DNA of 64,000 bases. Origin: DATDIC01 sp963777625. GTDB lineage: Bacteria > Pseudomonadota > Alphaproteobacteria > Acetobacterales > Acetobacteraceae. The DNA is taken from contig CAVZRO010000029.1 in NCBI GenBank assembly GCA_963777625.1, forward strand, positions 62,001 through 126,000, given 5' to 3'. Position 1 is the stretch's first letter, and the number at the start of each line of letters is the position of its first letter. The position numbers were made by a program, and so were the translations under genes. Shown in pieces: positions 59,241 to 64,000 of this stretch. The notes below the pieces were generated by a model, which saw only the letters and a program-made list of their open reading frames with translations, was not told where the DNA came from and made no database searches.

Positions 59241-60182
59241 ATGCGCGACCGCATCCTGGTAATCAAGCTCGGCGCGCTGGGTAACATTGTGCTGTCGTTG
59301 GGTCCGTTCGCGGCAATCCGGCGGCATCATCCCCGTGCCGAGATCACATTGCTGACCACGGAGCCCTATGCTGCCTGGTTGAGTGGGGCTCCATATTTCG
59401 ATCGTGTGTGGATCGATAAGCGAGCCGCCTGGTGGGACGTCCCACGATTGAGGGCTCTGAGGCGCCAACTGGTCGCTGCCGGCTTCATGCGCGTTTACGA
59501 CCTCCAGACTTCCGCGCGTTCGAGCTGGTACTACCGGCTATTCCCCCGCCCGAGGCCGAGTTGGTCAGGGATTGCGCCGGGCTGTTCTCATCCGGATCGG
59601 GCGCCAGACCGGAACCGGCTCCATGATTTCGAACGTCAGGCGGGCCAGCTTCGGCAGGCTGGAATTCCCGATGTGCTGCCTGCGGATCTGTCCTGGACCG
59701 CGGGCGATCTGAGCCGCTTTGCCTTGCCGGCATCCTTCGCCCTGCTGGTGCCCGGCAGTTCGGCGCACCGGCCTGGCAAACGCTGGCCGACGCGGTGCTA
59801 CGCTGCGCTGGCGACGGAACTTGTGTCACGCGGTATGGTTCCGGTGGTGCTTGGCTCCGAGGTGGAGGGGCCGCTTGCGCGGGGCATCATCCGCATGTCG
59901 GGGGGCATCGACCTCACGGGGCGAACCGATCTTGGCGACCTTGCCAGTCTTGCGCGTTCGGCCAGACTAGCGATCGGCAACGACACCGGTCCCATGCACC
60001 TCATTGCCTCCGCCGGCTGCCCATCGGTGGTTCTGTTTTCGGGCGAGTTGGACCCGGCCCTGTGTGCACCGTGTGGGCCAGCGGTTCGCGTGCTGCGTCG
60101 CCCCAACCTGACCGAACTGCCAGTCAATGAGGTGGTGGCCGTGGCGACCGGACTGGTCTCCTTGTCGGCGTGCACCGTCTGA
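59241..60182 (+). CDS. Glycosyltransferase family 9 (ADP-heptose:LPS heptosyltransferase-like)
   Basis: 313 residues. RDRILVIKLGALGNIVLSLGPFAAIRRHHPRAEITLLT is the N-terminal heptosyltransferase domain. LLVPGSSAHRPGKRWPTRCYAALATELV and LAIGNDTGPMHLIASAGCPSVVLFSGELDPALCAPCGP form the C-terminal nucleotide-sugar site. Start ATG 59241 follows the previous stop by 1 base; a longer upstream frame is a shadow of the methyltransferase. Adds sugars to the lipopolysaccharide inner core; substrate assignment by family only. Confidence 0.93.
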   Translation: MRDRILVIKLGALGNIVLSLGPFAAIRRHHPRAEITLLTTEPYAAWLSGAPYFDRVWIDKRAAWWDVPRLRALRRQLVAAGFMRVYDLQTSARSSWYYRLFPRPRPSWSGIAPGCSHPDRAPDRNRLHDFERQAGQLRQAGIPDVLPADLSWTAGDLSRFALPASFALLVPGSSAHRPGKRWPTRCYAALATELVSRGMVPVVLGSEVEGPLARGIIRMSGGIDLTGRTDLGDLASLARSARLAIGNDTGPMHLIASAGCPSVVLFSGELDPALCAPCGPAVRVLRRPNLTELPVNEVVAVATGLVSLSACTV

Positions 60183-61588
60183 TGGGAGCGACGTCCGCCA
60201 ATTCTTCCATTGGCCATGCAGAGCCGCCGGACGGTGTTCCCACCCCGCAACGCTATTGGGCGATCCTGACGATCGCGCTGGGCCTGACCCTCGCGGTGCT
60301 GGACGGCGCCATCGCCAACGTTGCGTTGCCGACGATCGCGAAGGACGTCAACGCATCGCCGGCCGATTCGATATGGGTGGTGAACGCGTACCAGCTCACC
60401 GTCACCATTTCTTTGCTGCCGCTGGCCTCCGCCGGCGACATATTTGGGTACCGGCGCGTCTATAGATGGGGCCTTGCCGTCTTCACTGTGGCTTCGCTGG
60501 GCTGCGCACTGTCGGATTCCCTGATCAGCCTGACTTTGGCGCGTATCGTCCAGGGATTTGGCGCTGCCGGAATCATGAGTGTAAACGGGGCGCTGGTGCG
60601 GTTCATCTACCCGCGTCGGTTCGTCGGCCGGGGCATCGGGTTCAACGCAACGGTTGGCTCGATCTCGTCCGCGATCGGCCCGACGGTCGCCGCCGCGATT
60701 CTGTCGGTAGCACACTGGCCCTGGCTGTTCGCGGTGAACTTGCCGATCGGATCGGCCGCACTGCTGGTCGCCTGGCGCGCGCTACCGGCGACGCCGCAAG
60801 CCCGGATTCCCTTTGATCTGCTGTCGGCGCTGATGAGCGCAGTTTCGATCGGTATGCTGATCACCGCGATCGACGGATTTGGGCATGGAGAGCGGATCGA
60901 GGCGGTGATCACGCAGCTTGTGGTGGCCGTGGTGATCGGCCTGATCCTTGTTGGGCGACAGATAACGCGCACTTCGCCGCTGCTGCCGATTGATCTGCTG
61001 CGGATTCCACTGTTCGCGATGTCGGTTGCCACTTCGATCTGCGGTTTCATGGCGCAGGGGATGGCCCTTGTGTCGCTGCCCTTCCTGCTGGAGAACACGC
61101 TGGGCCGGAACGAGGTGCAGACCGGACTTCTGATGACGCCGTGGCCTCTGACCGTTGCGTTGATTGCACCCTTTGCAGGGCGTTTGGCGGATCGGTACAA
61201 GGTGGGGATCTTGAGCGGCTGTGGGCTGGCGGTACTCTGCGGTGGACTTGCGCTACTGAGCACCCTGCCAGCTCAGCCCTCGGGTCTGAATATCGCCTGG
61301 CGCATGGTTATTTGCGGGTTCGGCTTCGGATTTTTTAACACCCCGAACAACCGCGCGATCATCACCTCCGCCCCACGATCGCGCACCGGCGGCGCCAGCG
61401 GTATGCAGGCGACGGCGCGGCTGATGGGACAGACCACCGGGGCGGCGGTGGTGGCACTGGTCTTTGGCGTTGTGGCCACGCGTGGGCCATTAGTGACATT
61501 GCTGGTATCGTCTGCCGTAGCTGGCGTGGCGGCACTGGTAAGCTTCCTTCGAATTGTCGAGCCGAGACCTGCGGCAGCCGACCGCTGA
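60182..61588 (+). CDS. DHA2-type MFS transporter
   Basis: 468 residues with about 12-14 hydrophobic segments. LAVLDGAIANVALPTIAKDV in helix 1, SIWVVNAYQLTVTISLLPLASAGDIFGYRRVY as motif A and RIVQGFGAAGIMSVNGALV follow DHA2 drug exporters. ATG at 60182 overlaps the GT9 stop (TGATG). The same-strand run 58535-61588 (methyltransferase, GT9, MFS) implies a link to cell-surface assembly, but drug export is the safer family call. Confidence 0.88.
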   Translation: MGATSANSSIGHAEPPDGVPTPQRYWAILTIALGLTLAVLDGAIANVALPTIAKDVNASPADSIWVVNAYQLTVTISLLPLASAGDIFGYRRVYRWGLAVFTVASLGCALSDSLISLTLARIVQGFGAAGIMSVNGALVRFIYPRRFVGRGIGFNATVGSISSAIGPTVAAAILSVAHWPWLFAVNLPIGSAALLVAWRALPATPQARIPFDLLSALMSAVSIGMLITAIDGFGHGERIEAVITQLVVAVVIGLILVGRQITRTSPLLPIDLLRIPLFAMSVATSICGFMAQGMALVSLPFLLENTLGRNEVQTGLLMTPWPLTVALIAPFAGRLADRYKVGILSGCGLAVLCGGLALLSTLPAQPSGLNIAWRMVICGFGFGFFNTPNNRAIITSAPRSRTGGASGMQATARLMGQTTGAAVVALVFGVVATRGPLVTLLVSSAVAGVAALVSFLRIVEPRPAAADR

Positions 61589-61635
61589 TGGCCAAGCTGG
61601 TTGATTCTTGACCCGCCCGGGCGGAGAAGCTGGAA

Positions 61636-62988
61636 ATGACTGAACTGTATCTGCACAACAGCATGACGCGCCGGCGGGAGCACTTCGTCCCACTAGATCC
61701 TTCACACGTACAAATGTATGTCTGCGGGCCAACAGTTTATGATTTGGCCCATATCGGCAATGCCAGGCCTGTTGTGGTGTTCGATGTTCTGGCGCGCTTG
61801 CTGCGCCGGCTGTTTCCGCGCGTTACCTACGTTCGGAACATCACGGACGTTGAAGACAAGATCAACGCGCGCGCAAAGGAGACCGGCGAAACGATCAGGG
61901 ACATCACTGCGCGCACCACGGCGGACTTTCATGCCGATATGGCGGCGCTAGGTGCATTGGCGCCAGATATTGAGCCAAGAGCTACCGAACACATATCCGA
62001 AATGATCGAGTTGAATGAGCGGCTGATCGCGTCGGGACACGCTTATGTTGCGGCGGGTCATGTGCTGTTCTCGGTTTCCAGTTTCAAGGAATACGGGCAG
62101 CTATCTGGACGTAGCCCGGACGAGCTGCTGGCCGGCGCACGTATCGACGTTGCACCGTACAAGCATGACCCCGGAGACTTCGTTCTGTGGAAGCCCTCCA
62201 CGCCGGACTTGCCCGGATGGGACAGCCCGTGGGGCCGGGGGCGTCCGGGGTGGCACATCGAATGCTCGGCGATGTCCTGGCGCTACCTGGGCGAGACATT
62301 CGACATTCACGGCGGTGGGACGGACCTGATCTTTCCGCATCACGAGAACGAGTTGGCGCAAAGCGTTTGCGCTTTTCCGAATAGTCATTTTGCCCGCTAC
62401 TGGGTACACAATGCGATGTTGCAGGTGAATGGTGAGAAGATGTCGAAATCACTCGGCAACTTTTTCACGGTACGCGACGTGCTGGCGAAGGCCCCTGGGG
62501 AAGCGATCCGGCTACTTCTGTTGCGGACACATTATCGGGGACTACTCGATTTCACCGACGCGGGGCTGGCGGAGGCACGGCGAGAGCTGGATCGGTTCTA
62601 TCGGGCGCTAGGACGCTGCTCCGGCGAGACGCCCTTCGGACATGTGCCGGCGCCGATAATGGCGGCGCTGTGCGACGATCTGAACACGCCGCTGGCGATC
62701 GCCGCGATGCACGGTTTAGCGGATGCCGCGCTTGCCGGTGATCGCCAGGCGGCCGCGGATCTGCGCGCAGCGGGCGAGATACTGGGATTGCTACAGATGG
62801 AGCCTGCGGTCTGGTTCCGCGGCGACGTAGAGGCAGAAGCGGTCGAGGCGGCCGTTGCTGAGCGGCAGACGGCACGCAAGGCGCGGAATTTCGCGCGTGC
62901 GGACGCCATCCGAGCCGAACTGTCGGCGCAGGGGATTGTGCTGGAGGACGGTCCTAGCGGTACAACGTGGCGACGTGCGTCGGTATGA
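61636..62988 (+). CDS. cysS: Cysteinyl-tRNA synthetase
   Basis: 450 residues, class I synthetase. The HIGH-type motif is VYDLAHIGNARPV near residue 35, with zinc Cys in MYVCGPTVY. Other zinc ligands are in WHIECSAMSW and HHENELAQSVCAF. KMSKS is in GEKMSKSLGNFFTV. The C-terminal helix-bundle (VEAAVAERQTARKARNFARADAIRAELSAQGI) is complete. It overlaps trmJ by four bases (ATGA). Charges tRNA-Cys in the cytosol. Confidence 0.98.
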   Translation: MTELYLHNSMTRRREHFVPLDPSHVQMYVCGPTVYDLAHIGNARPVVVFDVLARLLRRLFPRVTYVRNITDVEDKINARAKETGETIRDITARTTADFHADMAALGALAPDIEPRATEHISEMIELNERLIASGHAYVAAGHVLFSVSSFKEYGQLSGRSPDELLAGARIDVAPYKHDPGDFVLWKPSTPDLPGWDSPWGRGRPGWHIECSAMSWRYLGETFDIHGGGTDLIFPHHENELAQSVCAFPNSHFARYWVHNAMLQVNGEKMSKSLGNFFTVRDVLAKAPGEAIRLLLLRTHYRGLLDFTDAGLAEARRELDRFYRALGRCSGETPFGHVPAPIMAALCDDLNTPLAIAAMHGLADAALAGDRQAAADLRAAGEILGLLQMEPAVWFRGDVEAEAVEAAVAERQTARKARNFARADAIRAELSAQGIVLEDGPSGTTWRRASV

Positions 62989-63770
62989 CTGGGCGCGAGG
63001 CAGGGGCCGATCTCGGTCCGATCGGCAACAGCCCGGTAGTGGTTCTGGTCCGGCCTCAGCTTGCCGACAACATCGGGGCCTGTGCCCGAGCGATGGCGAA
63101 TGGGGGCTTGTTTCATTTGCGCCTGGTTGCGCCCCGCGATGGCTGGCCACAGCACAAAGCGTGGCGAAACTCGTCCGGGGCACACCGCATCCTTGATAGC
63201 GTCACGGTCTTTCAGAATGTCGCTGAGGCCGTCGGCGACCTGCATCATGTGTTCGCTACGTGCCCGCGCCCACGGCATGTGATCAAGCCGGTTCTGACCG
63301 CGCGGGGAGCAGCGTACGAGCTGCACCAGATTTGTACTCGGGACTTGCGGGCCGGTATTTTATTCGGGCCAGAGCGGGCCGGTCTCGACAATGACGATAT
63401 GGCCGAAGCCGACGCGCTGGTCCGCTATCCGCTCAATCCGGCATTTATGTCCCTGAATTTGGCGCAGGCGGTGATGGTCATGGCGTACGAATGGTGGATG
63501 GCGGCGGACGACACCGTGCCACGGATGCTCATGACCAATGAGACGAATGTCGCCACTAAAGCCGAGCTCGACAATTTTCTTGCGCACCTGGTCGATCAGC
63601 TCGACGCGTGTGGATTCTTGCGCAATCTGCCGAAGCGTCCGGGGATGATTTGCAATATTCGACACTTCTTTCAGCGCGGCGAAGTAACGGAGCAGGAGCT
63701 GCGGACGCTCCATGGTGTCGTCACGGAACTGGCTTTGGGGCGTCGCCAGATGGGACGGCGGGAGATCTGA
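62985..63770 (+). CDS. trmJ: tRNA (cytidine/uridine-2'-O-)-methyltransferase TrmJ
   Basis: 261 residues of the SPOUT RNA 2'-O-methyltransferase family. SPVVVLVRPQLADNIGACARAMANGGL is the N-terminal motif 1. RAGILFGPERAGLDNDDMAEADALVRYPLNPAFMSLNLAQAVMVMAYEWW carries motifs 2 and 3 that form the trefoil knot. The C-terminal extension (about 60 residues) is typical of TrmJ, which methylates position 32 of tRNA. ATG at 62985 overlaps the cysS stop. Its 3' end overlaps the convergent glycosyltransferase by 50 bases. Confidence 0.93.
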   Translation: MTGREAGADLGPIGNSPVVVLVRPQLADNIGACARAMANGGLFHLRLVAPRDGWPQHKAWRNSSGAHRILDSVTVFQNVAEAVGDLHHVFATCPRPRHVIKPVLTARGAAYELHQICTRDLRAGILFGPERAGLDNDDMAEADALVRYPLNPAFMSLNLAQAVMVMAYEWWMAADDTVPRMLMTNETNVATKAELDNFLAHLVDQLDACGFLRNLPKRPGMICNIRHFFQRGEVTEQELRTLHGVVTELALGRRQMGRREI

Positions 63771-64000
63771 TTGGCGATCCGAGAACGCTACGAAGAGCTT
63801 CGCTGTATTGATCCCGACCATTCTCGGCAGCGATACGCGCAGCTGCGGCCGCTCGCAGCTTCTGCCATAGGGCCTCATTGCGTTGCAGGCGGACCAGGTG
63901 CCGGCTGAATTCCACCGGATCAGCCGATCCGGCAACCAGAATATCCGTTTCGGATTGCCATTCAAGTTGTGCGTTCAGCACATCTGTAGCAACAATCGGC
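63721..64000 (-). CDS. Glycosyltransferase (GT4-like), C-terminal end, runs off window
   Basis: Read from the window edge on the minus strand, PIVATDVLNAQLEWQSETDILVAGSADPVEFSRHLVRLQRNEALWQKLRAAAAARIAAENGRDQYSEALRSVL. The P(I/V)VATD and the end with helix LRAAAAARI after an E/D-rich loop fit the C-terminal part of group 1 glycosyltransferases. Only about 92 residues are present, so the substrate is unknown. It overlaps the trmJ 3' end by 50 bases. Stop codon at 63721. Confidence 0.65.
   Translation of the reverse strand, partial: PIVATDVLNAQLEWQSETDILVAGSADPVEFSRHLVRLQRNEALWQKLRAAAAARIAAENGRDQYSEALRSVLGSPIRSPAVPSGDAPKPVP

Noticed and set aside
1..64000. CRISPR arrays, insertion sequences, prophage or tRNA genes
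   Set aside because: No regularly spaced direct repeats, transposase-like or integrase-like proteins, or cloverleaf sequences were recognised by reading.

Overview
The window is a high-GC, gene-dense stretch of an alphaproteobacterial chromosome, most likely Acetobacteraceae or a close Rhodospirillales relative. The signs are the rplM-rpsI-argC order, a MucR-type regulator, a Fur without the second metal cysteines, OlsB, minCDE, a phasin, a Hint-domain surface protein and many ATGA/GTGA translational overlaps. The family assignment is inference from gene content and repeats. No tRNA, rRNA, transposase, integrase or CRISPR array was seen.

Layout. 1-4479: start of a ClC chloride channel with a divergent MarR regulator, hemB, an NAD-binding protein and an M20 amidohydrolase. 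4851-12836: alkylation repair (frameshifted ogt, Ada-AlkA fusion), panE-like and AAE3-type acyl-CoA ligase, gamma carbonic anhydrase, argC, rpsI, rplM, PPOX protein. 12913-21564: a catabolic-looking block (amidohydrolase, phytanoyl-CoA dioxygenase family, serine hydrolase, family-5 binding protein), MFS, thiL, then a ribose-type ABC importer to 24152. 24180-28505: DHA2 exporter with divergent LysR, and an FAD monooxygenase. 28755-35514: nfu, rutE-like, tsaB, rimI, tusA-like, mucR, fur, olsB, lnt, XRE regulator. 35615-42232: minCDE, phasin, tetR, proC, ybjN, a membrane glycosyltransferase-like gene, a RAM-domain protein. 42302-50818: acetolactate-synthase-like enzyme, TPR-GT9 protein, HtrA, a molybdenum module, RidA, an FAD hydroxy-acid dehydrogenase. 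51074-53923: a compact type III polyketide synthase / methyltransferase / FAD oxidoreductase cluster. 54036-64000: glutamate dehydrogenase, a structured leader with terminator before thiS-thiG, Hint protein, methyltransferase, GT9, DHA2-like MFS, cysS, trmJ and the end of a glycosyltransferase.

Three things stand out. First, seven genes, including thiL and proC, carry single-base indels (seven apparent insertions and one apparent deletion) that break otherwise intact, conserved proteins. This looks more like consensus error than gene decay, but needs reads. Second, the intergenic DNA holds several families of structured repeats. Two copies of one of them differ by compensatory base-pair changes, and one 18-bp perfect hairpin abuts the GTG start of an ABC ATPase. 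Third, the polyketide cluster and the thiS leader with mutually exclusive stems are the best candidates for undescribed biology.
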